Of a DNA stretch of 64,000 bases, positions 51,902 through 59,289 are shown one piece after another. Position 1 is the stretch's first letter, and each line of letters begins with the position of its first letter. Made by a program: the position numbers and the translations under genes. The notes under the pieces are model-generated. The model was not told the DNA's origin and ran no database searches. It worked only from the letters and a program-made list of their open reading frames with translations. The stretch comes from CBDFKU01 sp965248975 (GTDB lineage: Bacteria; Chloroflexota; Dehalococcoidia; Lucifugimonadales; JAGWBF01), in contig CBDFKU010000020.1 of NCBI GenBank assembly GCA_965248975.1, positions 62,001 to 126,000 of the forward strand, written 5' to 3'.

Positions 51902-52156
51902 ATGCCCCGTAAACGCGCCGATTACAGAAAGACCTTCCACGTCTTCCCCAAGGACTTCCCCCGAAGGCTGGAGCGGTTCAAGGAAGCCTCCGGCCTGACC
52001 TGGCGGGAGATCGCCCGGCGTCTGGGGACCAACACCCTCACCCTCCGGCGGTGGCGGGCCGGAGCCCAGCCAAACTCCAAGCACTTCCTGGCGCTGCTGG
52101 AGTTGGCCCAGGAGCTCGGTCTCGGCCACCTCTTCCCCCTGGGCAGCGGAGACTAA
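51902..52156 (+). CDS. Small HTH protein (3 of 3)
   Basis: An 84-residue protein, FPRRLERFKEASGLTWREIA, RRLGTNTLTLRRWRAGAQPN, clearly related to protein 2 (same GLTW core and LL/LRRW(R) pattern). It is four bases after it. The pair probably arose by duplication. Confidence 0.78.
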   Translation: MPRKRADYRKTFHVFPKDFPRRLERFKEASGLTWREIARRLGTNTLTLRRWRAGAQPNSKHFLALLELAQELGLGHLFPLGSGD

Positions 52157-52314
52157 GGCGTCTCCCAGAGCAGGCGGATCGGCGCTGCGTAGAGCTCGCC
52201 CCGAAGCTGGCGCTCCTCGCACCGTTTACCTCGGCCGATTGCAACCCTAGCCCTCGGCGGATTGAAACGTGCCCCCCCCCCCGACTGGAAAGACAGCCAT
52301 CCTAGTAAAGGGTT

Positions 52315-52375
52315 CTTGGATGAACCCCCCTATAAGGGGATGCACCGACGAACCCCCTTATAGGGGATTACCCCC
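52315..52375. repeat. TTATAGGGG palindrome block B
   Basis: GGGTTC-TTGGAT-GAACCC, CCCCTATAAGGGG and CCCCTTATAGGGG repeat the order, orientation and spacing of block A (35768-35852). The stretch GGGGATGCACCGACGAACCC here against GGGGATGCGCCGAGGAACCC there shows near identity. It ends about 100 bases before the next rightward gene pair. Confidence 0.8.
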
Positions 52376-52476
52376 AACTCTCCGGCCACGCACACTGGAT
52401 AGTGAGCGAACACTCGCTAGTTTGGCGGGAGGCCAGTGGCCCCCCCAGCCCTTCAATTAGATACGGGAATAGCGAT

Positions 52477-52689
52477 ATGGAAGAGACCAAGAACCAGGAC
52501 AAACCGAAAAGCGCCAAGAGGGGCGTCTCGGAGTTGGGGGTCGTGAGCATCGACTTCAACCCCGGCCCCGACGCCCAGGACCGGCTACGCCGCCTCTTTA
52601 CCTTGCTCGTCAAGTACGCGACCAAGGACATGCTCCCTGCTCCCGACGCGGACTCTTCATCAGAGGACGGCAGCGAGGTAGAGGGCTGA
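52477..52689 (+). CDS. Small hypothetical protein before the PP-loop gene
   Basis: A 70-residue protein starting MEETKNQDKPKSAKRGVSEL, with DAQDRLRRLFTLLVKYATKD and an acidic Ser/Glu tail. The stop overlaps the next ATG (TGATG). No family is recognised; translation is coupled with the PP-loop gene, which suggests a partner. Confidence 0.6.
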   Translation: MEETKNQDKPKSAKRGVSELGVVSIDFNPGPDAQDRLRRLFTLLVKYATKDMLPAPDADSSSEDGSEVEG

Positions 52690-53525
52690 TGCATCCCGCG
52701 CACTCGTTGACGGTCATCAGCCTGGGCGGAGGAGTACAGTCCTCCGTCATGGCGCTCATGGCAAGCCAGGGAGCATTCGACGCCATCCCCAACTGCGCCA
52801 TCTTCGCCGACACCCACTGGGAGCCTCCCAGTCTCTACACTCACCTCGATTGGCTCGCCGAGCGTCTCGGCTTCCCCGTGTACGTCGTGGACAACGGGCG
52901 GAGTCTCCGCGAGGACGTCAAGTCCCTCACCAACCACTCAGGCAACCACGGCTTTGTAGACGTTCCCCTCTATCTGAAGGGACGTGACGGAGGGAGCGAC
53001 GGGATGGGTCGTCGCCAATGCACCGAGCACTACAAGATAAGGCCGATTCAGCGGAAGATACGCGAGCTGCTGGGACTCACAAAAGGACAACGTGTTCCGT
53101 CCGGCACCGCCGTCGAGCTGTGGCTGGGCATCTCCACCGACGAGGCCATCCGCATGAAGCCCTCTCGCGATAGATGGATACAGAACCGTTACCCCCTCAT
53201 CGAAGCTGGGATGTCCAGGAAAGACTGCCTCCACTGGTGGAACACCCGCTACGACCGGCCACTGGAGCGTTCAGCCTGCATTGGCTGCCCATACCAGTCA
53301 CGGCAGCGGTGGGTCGAGACCAAGCGCAGGTGGCCGGAGCTGTTCGCTGAGGCGGTCGAGATTGACGCCAAACTCAGAGGACGGCTGGCCTTCGCCAAGG
53401 AGCCCTACCTGCATCCACGACGGGTGCCCCTCGCGCAGGCGGTCAGCCTCGTTGACGCGGAGTTGGGAACGGACGGGCAATCGGACGGGTTCGGAAACGA
53501 GTGCGAGGGGCACTACGGGCTCTAA
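52689..53525 (+). CDS. PAPS reductase-like PP-loop protein
   Basis: A 278-residue adenine-nucleotide alpha-hydrolase (PP-loop) protein. The N-terminus VISLGGGVQSSVMALMAS holds the SGGxxS-type loop as LGGGVQSS. IFADTHWEPPSLYTHLDWLA and GRRQCTEHYKIRPIQRKIRE (Cys and CTxxxK) are typical of the PAPS-reductase/DndC group, and CIGCPYQSRQRW adds a Cys pair. It might act on a nucleotide or nucleic acid with sulfur or other chemistry. It is a common phage and island gene of unsettled role. Confidence 0.82.
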   Translation: MHPAHSLTVISLGGGVQSSVMALMASQGAFDAIPNCAIFADTHWEPPSLYTHLDWLAERLGFPVYVVDNGRSLREDVKSLTNHSGNHGFVDVPLYLKGRDGGSDGMGRRQCTEHYKIRPIQRKIRELLGLTKGQRVPSGTAVELWLGISTDEAIRMKPSRDRWIQNRYPLIEAGMSRKDCLHWWNTRYDRPLERSACIGCPYQSRQRWVETKRRWPELFAEAVEIDAKLRGRLAFAKEPYLHPRRVPLAQAVSLVDAELGTDGQSDGFGNECEGHYGL

Positions 53526-53606
53526 GGGGCCGCATTCACGACGAGACGGCGGGGAGCCTATTTTCTAGTCGCCAAGGCGCTTCACTGCTGCGGAGAGGAG
53601 GGCGCT

Positions 53607-53909
53607 ATGGCAGAAAGAGCGGAGGAACGGGTCATGAAGAAGACGGTCGCAGCTGGCGAGCTTGATGCTCCGTATCAAGTGGTCTTTGGAGATGTGTCGA
53701 AGATTGTCGATGCCGCCAAGGACTCGGCAACCCGTTCGGTGAATGCCGCCATGACCGCCGCGTACTGGTTGATCGGCCATCGCATCGTTGAGTTCGAGCA
53801 GTCAGGAGAAGAGCGGGCTACGTACGGGACCGCGCTCATGGAAAGACTGGCGGCGGACTTGACCCAGCGGTTTGGACGCGGCTTCTCCCGTCAGAACATC
53901 CAATACATG
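53607..53909 (+). pseudogene. DUF1016 (YhcG-type) nuclease gene, N-terminal part
   Basis: MAERAEERVMKKTVAAGELD leads to AAMTAAYWLIGHRIVEFEQS and YGTALMERLAADLTQRFGRG, ending FSRQNIQYM. This is the DUF1016 N-terminal domain. The coding sequence is then interrupted at CAATACATG by an IS1182-like element; the same nine bases restart the gene in frame at 55887. Confidence 0.85.
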
Positions 53910-55886
53910 ATTCCTTCGTAGAAAGGCCTGTTAGAGATGGACCCTGGAGTGCGAGGGTGTCTGGCAGGGAGGCGCCACGGGCTGTCGGCTGCTGACCTCA
54001 CCGCCCTTGGGGCTGCGCTCAGGACAAGCAGGATCCCGTGCAGTACCCCTTCCGTGGCTCAGGGCGCCCGATGGAAGTTATGGAGCGGGGCCCTCACGCG
54101 GCTGCGACCGCAGGTACCGTCCCGGCCTCCGGCTGAGCCGTGTTTTCCATCTCCACCAGGCGTGCATGGACCATCCGCTTGAAGTTGCACGCCAACGCCT
54201 TCAGGTAGACGGCAAGCCGCACCCGACGGCCCCCTCGCACCCGCAAGCGCCCAAGCCCGTGGGCGCGCTTCAGCTCGGAGTTTGTCCCCTCTATCCCGGC
54301 CCTTATGGCATACCGCTTGCGCCACTCCTCGGTGGCCTCGGCCCGCCGCCGCCCCTCGATGTTCACCTTCACCAGGTCCGCCTTGAGGACGTAGGCCCCC
54401 GCACGCCGGTCCAGCTTCACCGGGCAACGGGACCGCAAGGGGCAGAGCTCGCATGTTGCCCTGGCAAAGTGAACCTCTACCCGCTCCGGCGCATCCTCCA
54501 GCTCGTACTCCTCGACGGACCGGTGCCCGGCGGGGCACACCGTGGCCTGCTCCCCGGTGACGTCGATCTGGAAGTCCGCCCCAGTGAGCGGCGGCGGTCC
54601 GTCTCCCTCTCCTTCGTGGGAGTTCCCCGGCGCCGACCCCGCCACCGGGCTCACCAGTTCCGTCCCCCGGCGCGAGGCCTCGAAGGCGTTGCGGCCCGAC
54701 CCATACGCCGTGTCCGCGAAGAGCTCGTCCGGTCGGACCTTCCGCTCCGCCAGCCCGTCAACCAGCGGCACAGTCACGTCGGTGTCGCTCCCGCTGGATG
54801 GGGTCACCTCTACATGAGTGATCAACTGGGTGGCGTTCTCCGCATGGCAGGTCTCCGCCACCTGTACCTCGTACCCCTTGCCTTTGTGCCCGCTGTAGGT
54901 GGCCTCCGGGTCGTGGGGCGATTGCAGGGAATCGGACCGCACCTCCTTCGGGTCCCTGAGGGTGATGGGCACCGCCCCTTCCCCTGCGTCGTCATCGCCC
55001 TCTCCGGGGCGCCCGTCCCTCTTGTTGCCCACCACACACTGCTCCCGCAGCAGCCTCTCCAGCAGCCGGTACTCCTCCAGTTGGGCGGCAGCCGTGCCAC
55101 GGAAGCCGTCCACCAGCCGGTAGAGGTCCCGGGCACACACGCCAAGCCTTCGGCGACCCTCCCCCGAGCGGGCGTCCTCGTAGTCGGTCGCTTCTGCTTC
55201 TTCCTTCAAGTAGCGCCTCACAAGGCCCTCTGGGACCACACGGCGAAGCTCTGGGTGCTCTTGGCTCACGGCCCGAAGGAACAACCGCATCGTCTCACAG
55301 AACAGGCCGAGGCGGGTGAGGGTGGCGATGTTGCTCATGATGTGGGTGGAGTCCAGCCGCTGCTTTCCGGTGCGTATACCCAGCGCCTGGATGATCCGCT
55401 CCGTGGTCTCCTGGAAAGCCAGCCGGCCACCGTCGTGCTGCATCAGGCGAACTCGGAAGTTGTGTAGCGTCTTCTGGGGGAGGTGGGTCTCCTCCATATC
55501 CAGCCGCAGGGCGTGGTGCCAGAGCAGATTGAACTCCAGCTGTTCTAGGGCTTCATCGTCGGTGAGGTTGAACATCTCTTTGAGAAGGTGGACCCCGAGG
55601 ACCGTCTGCACCGCTCGGTTGGGACGGCCGTTGTCCGCGCAGTACATCGGAGCAAAGCGCTCCTCGTCAATCAGGGGGAGCGCCTCGTTCCGGAAAACCT
55701 CGGCCCAACTCCGCTCCAAGCGCCTGGCCTTCTTCGGCGGAACCAGGAACTCGGACTGCCACAGGCTCACCTGTGGGTCTCGCTCTCGGAACATGCTCAC
55801 CTCCCCCGCCCAGGTGCAGCACCTCGCCGCTTCCACACATTATCCCTGCCTTGCCCCAGCTTGGCGAGGGGTTTTTACGAACGAAT
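53910..55886 (-). mobile_element. IS1182-like element inside the DUF1016 gene
   Basis: A 1,977-base element with inverted ends ATTCCTTCGTAGAAA and (complement of right end) ATTCGTTCGTAAAAA. CAATACATG is present on both sides (53901-53909 and 55887-55895), a nine-base target duplication. Precise loss of the element and one repeat would restore the DUF1016 frame. Confidence 0.88.
54094..55794 (-). CDS. IS1182-like DDE transposase
   Basis: A 566-residue transposase from MFRERDPQVSLWQSEFLVPP. DUF772-like N-terminal half: RPNRAVQTVLGVHLLKEMFN, NLLWHHALRLDMEETHLPQK, LGIRTGKQRLDSTHIMSNIA (first acidic residue). The DDE half has KVRPDELFADTAYGSGRNAF and a Cys-containing insert (CELCPLRSRCPV), then GIEGTNSELKRAHGLGRLRV (Glu). 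The start at 55794 has GGAGG six bases upstream. It is intact and much longer than the IS1182 transposase at 29488. Confidence 0.9.
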   Translation of the reverse strand: MFRERDPQVSLWQSEFLVPPKKARRLERSWAEVFRNEALPLIDEERFAPMYCADNGRPNRAVQTVLGVHLLKEMFNLTDDEALEQLEFNLLWHHALRLDMEETHLPQKTLHNFRVRLMQHDGGRLAFQETTERIIQALGIRTGKQRLDSTHIMSNIATLTRLGLFCETMRLFLRAVSQEHPELRRVVPEGLVRRYLKEEAEATDYEDARSGEGRRRLGVCARDLYRLVDGFRGTAAAQLEEYRLLERLLREQCVVGNKRDGRPGEGDDDAGEGAVPITLRDPKEVRSDSLQSPHDPEATYSGHKGKGYEVQVAETCHAENATQLITHVEVTPSSGSDTDVTVPLVDGLAERKVRPDELFADTAYGSGRNAFEASRRGTELVSPVAGSAPGNSHEGEGDGPPPLTGADFQIDVTGEQATVCPAGHRSVEEYELEDAPERVEVHFARATCELCPLRSRCPVKLDRRAGAYVLKADLVKVNIEGRRRAEATEEWRKRYAIRAGIEGTNSELKRAHGLGRLRVRGGRRVRLAVYLKALACNFKRMVHARLVEMENTAQPEAGTVPAVAAA

Positions 55887-56402
55887 CAATACATGCGTCT
55901 CTTCTACGTCTCATATCCGTCCGATCAGATTCGCCAGGCGCTGTCTGGCAAATTGACTCGATCCACTCAACGTCGGATTCTCCAGACGGCGTCGGGCGAA
56001 TCCGACACCACTTCCATTGAAATACGCCTGGGAGAGCTTCTCGCGGCCTTCCCGCTGCCCTGGTCCGCCTACGTGCGGTTGGTATCAGTCAAGAACACCA
56101 GCGCCCGTGAATTCTATGGAGCCGAGGCCCTGCGAGGAGGGTGGTCGGTTCGCCAGCTCGACCGGCAGATCAATTCCCAGTTCTACGAGCGCATCGCCCT
56201 GTCGAAGAACAAGGCCGTCATGCTGACGGAGGGGCAGAAGCCCCGTCACGAAGATCGCGTGGAGATCAAAGACCCGTTCGTCCTTGAATTCCTCGACCTC
56301 AAGGACGAGTACTCCGAAAGCGATCTGGAAGAGGCGCTCATCCTCCACCTGGAGACCTTCCTCCTGGAACTGGGCGGTGACTTCTGCTTTATGGGCCGCC
56401 AG
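55887..56402 (+). pseudogene. DUF1016 nuclease gene, middle part (cut by IS-A copy 3)
   Basis: It restarts QYMRLFYVSYPSDQIRQALS, then LLAAFPLPWSAYVRLVSVKN and YERIALSKNKAVMLTEGQKP, ending FLLELGGDFCFMGRQ just before the PD-(D/E)XK nuclease core would begin (usually GDxYYxDLLFYH). IS-A copy 3 starts at 56403. The C-terminal nuclease part is not found after IS-A, so this gene cannot be restored by loss of elements present here alone. Confidence 0.88.
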
Positions 56403-56514
56403 TGTAGGCCGTCAGCGATAATGGGACACATCGGAGGGTAAGAAAACCCGAGAGTTTGGAGGGTGGCGAGAGCTCCTGAAGTGAGGGTAGAGTTACCCAC
56501 AGAAAGGAGCAGAT

Positions 56515-56922
56515 GTGTCCCAGTCAGACGTAGACAAAGCAGAGGCCGCCGAGGAACGGAGCGCGGAGACGAGGTCCTTCGTTCGCACGGTGAAGGCGGC
56601 TACCCGACGTAAGTACACCCCCGAAGAGAAGATCCGAATTGTTCTGGAGGGCTTCCGCCGCGAGGTCACAGTCAACGACCTGTGCCGGCGGGAGGGGATC
56701 AAGCCCCACTCCTACTACTCGTGGACCAAAGAGTTCATGGAGGCGGGCAAGGAGAGGTTGACCCGCGACACGATGCGGGACGCCACTCAGCATGAGGTAG
56801 GGCAGCTCAAGAGAGAGAACGGGGAGCTCAAGGAGCTAGTGGCCGATCTGTCGCTGGAGGCGTACCGTCTCAAAAAAACGGCCATCCCCATGCCCCAGGA
56901 AGCTACCGGTACCAGCGGATGA
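56515..56922 (+). CDS. IS-A OrfA (copy 3)
   Basis: Identical in translation to copy 1: 135 residues, MSQSDVDKAEAAEERSAE, HTH core VTVNDLCRREGIKPHSYYSW, coiled-coil end. The GTG start and AAAGGAG site are intact. It could still supply DNA-binding protein to other copies. Confidence 0.92.
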   Translation: MSQSDVDKAEAAEERSAETRSFVRTVKAATRRKYTPEEKIRIVLEGFRREVTVNDLCRREGIKPHSYYSWTKEFMEAGKERLTRDTMRDATQHEVGQLKRENGELKELVADLSLEAYRLKKTAIPMPQEATGTSG

Positions 56923-57820
56923 GCGCCGTGGAGAAGGCAGAAGTACTTACCGAAGTAGCCTCGTCTCCCCTCCCTAAACGAAAGGCCCTCAGCGAGTTGG
57001 GTATCCCTAAGAGCACCTACTACCGGTGGCTCAGACGCCAGGACCAACAAGGACTTGAGGACCATGCAGGAGGCGGCAAGCCCCCGTGGAACCGTCTCAG
57101 CATTCGGGAAGAACGCTCAGTTCTCGCAGCAGCCAGAGAGATGCCGGAGCTGAGCTGCCGTCAGCTGGCCGCGTGGATCACCGACAACCAGGGCTTCAGT
57201 GTCTCAGAGTCGAGTGTCTACCGTATCCTGAGCAGGGAGGGTCTGGTGAAGAGGCCTGAGATGAAGCTGGCCGCGGGTAAGGAGTACCACCGCAAGACCA
57301 CAGGCCCTCACCAGATGTGGGCCACCGACGCCTCCTACTTCAGGGTAGTAGGTTGGGGCTACTACTACCTGGTGACCGTGATGGACGACTACTCCCGCTT
57401 CATCCTGGCTCACAGGCTCCAGGAAGACATGACGGCCGACTCCTTCATCGAGGTGGTCCAGGATGCTGTGGACAGGACCGGCATGGATCAAGTTCCAGTC
57501 ACAGACCGCACTAGGCTGCTGAGTGACAACGGCCCGGGCTATGTCTCGAGGGCATTCAGGGACTACCTGGGTATGGTTGGCATCAAGCACATCCTGGCAA
57601 CCCCTTTCCACCCTCAGACCAACGGGAAGCTGGAGCGCTACCACCAGAGCATCAAACGGGACGTAAACCAGGTGCCCTATGAGTTGCCCTCTGACCTCGA
57701 TGCGGCTATCGCGGCGTTCGTCAGCTACTACAACTACCGGCGCTATCACAAGGCCCTGGCCAACGTGACACCATCTGACGTGCTCAAGGGAAGACGGCAA
57801 GAGATCCTACAACGCAGAAA
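56919..57820 (+). pseudogene. IS-A OrfB (copy 3), truncated by IS110b
   Basis: Matches copy 1 OrfB through RRQEILQRR and all three catalytic residues (WATDAS, LLSDNG, NGKLERY), but IS110b enters before the last 28 codons. The frame ends a few codons inside IS110b at 57833. The remaining tail codons lie at 58997-59080. Activity may be reduced or lost. Confidence 0.9.
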
Positions 57821-57836
57821 GCAACTGTCTTGAAAG

Positions 57837-58799
57837 TCAAGAGGAATGACCGGCGACTGCCGGAGTCAGGTCGCGCCAGGGTGAGCGATGCTTGAGCATG
57901 GAGTTGAGGATAACGAGCAGCTTGCGCATGCAGGCTGTGAGGGCCAGCTTCTTGGGCTTACCAGCGGCCAGCAGCCGCTGGTAGAAGTCCCTGATAACAG
58001 GGTTGAAGCGACTGGCAACCAGCGCTCCCATGTACAGGGCGGCGCGGATGCGGGCGCGTCCACCCCAGACGGTGCGTTTGCCCCGCAGGGTGCCGCTGTC
58101 CCGGTTGAAGGGAGCCACCCCTACCAGGGCGGCGATCTGCCGGCGGTCCAGCGTGCCCAGCTCCGGCAGATAGGCCAGGAGAGAGATGGAGACTTGTTCT
58201 CCCACGCCGGGAACGGTGCGCAGGAGGTCATCCTTCTCTCGCCATACGGGACTCTGGCGGAGAGTCTGCCGCAGTCCCTCATCCAGGTCGTCCAGCTCTC
58301 GCTCCAGCCATGCAATGTGGGCCTCGATGCGGGGACGGACGGCGATGGCGGCGGCGCTCAAGCGGTTCTTCTCCGAGACCAGCATGGTCATCACCTGGTG
58401 CCTGCGGGCAGCCAGGGAGTTAAGGGCCTGGGTCTCGGCGTCTCGCAGAGGGCGCACGGGTGGACGAACCGCTTCGGCGAAGTGAGCCAGAACCGCCGCG
58501 TCCAGAGCGTCGGTCTTGGCCAGCTTCCCGGTGGCCCTGGCGAAGTCCCGCACCTGGCGGGGGTTGACGACGACCACAGGCACCGCGTCGGCTGCCAAGG
58601 CAGCCACCAGCGGCACTTCCAAGCCGCCCGAAGCCTCCAGCAACACCATGACCGGTTCAAGGGCCTTCAGCTGGGAGACCAGCTGCCGGACTCCTGTCTC
58701 GTCATGGGAAACCTCCCATCTGTCGTCCGTAGGACGGACTGCGACGTCCACCTGGGCCTTGGCTACATCAATGCCTACGTAGATCGATTCTTGCTCCAC
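57837..58799 (-). CDS. IS110-family transposase (IS110b, copy 2)
   Basis: A 320-residue protein with the same translation as the copy at 32720-33682, including YVGIDVAKAQVDVAV, KLAKTDALDAAVLA and the Ser-containing VGVAPFNRDSGTLRGK. GTG start with AGGAGG upstream. An apparent longer N-terminus (to 59201) is only read-through of the leader and IS-A. Confidence 0.92.
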   Translation of the reverse strand: MEQESIYVGIDVAKAQVDVAVRPTDDRWEVSHDETGVRQLVSQLKALEPVMVLLEASGGLEVPLVAALAADAVPVVVVNPRQVRDFARATGKLAKTDALDAAVLAHFAEAVRPPVRPLRDAETQALNSLAARRHQVMTMLVSEKNRLSAAAIAVRPRIEAHIAWLERELDDLDEGLRQTLRQSPVWREKDDLLRTVPGVGEQVSISLLAYLPELGTLDRRQIAALVGVAPFNRDSGTLRGKRTVWGGRARIRAALYMGALVASRFNPVIRDFYQRLLAAGKPKKLALTACMRKLLVILNSMLKHRSPWRDLTPAVAGHSS

Positions 58800-58996
58800 G
58801 AGCACCTCCTGCGAATTATTGGCCCGTCCTTGCAAGATGCGGGCTTGGTTGGCCCAGGCAACTGTTCGGGCTCTATTCGGAAGGGGTGCGGCGACCCTCG
58901 CTTTCTGGCGGTCTTCCATAACCAAGGAGAAACCGGTCTGCCGCACCCCGATCCACCTAAGTGAAGTGATTGTTACACACCCAAACCAAGATACAA
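58800..58996 (-). ncRNA. Candidate bridge RNA region of IS110b (copy 2)
   Basis: Same leader as at 33683-33879. Target guides CTCCTT (58929-58924) and CAGAAAG (58907-58901) fit the interrupted target CTCCTTTCTG in orfB. Confidence 0.6.
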
Positions 58997-59124
58997 GGAG
59001 GTGAAGGCCAAAACCATCCAAAACCGCAGACGCTATAACAGGGCCCTCAGAGAGCTCACCAGACCCCCATCCAGCACCTGATCTCTCGGGTCCCAATGTG
59101 TCCCACTTTTGCTGGTTGCTAACA

Positions 59125-59277
59125 CTCCTCAGCTGTAGCCGATGGGTCCAGTGTAGGTGGGGGCGTCGACGTCGGTAGTGGGGTATGGGCCGATCCACCA
59201 CAGCCAGCGATTAGCGCCAGTCCGAGGAACGTAGCTACGAAGGTGATGCGCAGAAGAGTGCTCCTAGGCCGGCCCAT
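59125..59277 (-). pseudogene. Lipoprotein gene truncated by IS-A copy 3
   Basis: Starting at 59277, the frame reads MGRPRSTLLRITFVATFLGL, then ALIAGCGGSAHT with a lipobox (LIAGC, Cys26), and a Pro/Thr linker TSTPPPTLDPSATAEE that stops at the IS-A tip. It follows the MMPL gene by 12 bases in the same direction, so it was part of that operon. Confidence 0.75.
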
Positions 59278-59289
59278 CCCGCGCCACCG

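Larger units (their letters stand above)
57821..58996 (-). mobile_element. IS110b copy 2
   Basis: By eye identical to 32704-33879 over 1,176 bases, again in CTCCTTTCTG of IS-A, but in the orfB site rather than the hybrid position of copy 1. Identity suggests recent spread. Confidence 0.92.
56403..59124 (+). mobile_element. IS-A copy 3, interrupted by IS110b copy 2
   Basis: The left part (56403-57820) has the left terminus, orfA and most of orfB. IS110b follows, and the right arm (58997-59124) ends GCTGGTTGCTAACA. Without IS110b the element would be 1,546 bases. No target duplication is seen: left flank CAG, right flank CTC. Confidence 0.9.

Noticed and set aside
54007..55467. 486-codon ORF opposite the IS1182-like transposase
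   Set aside because: Antisense shadow with no family features.
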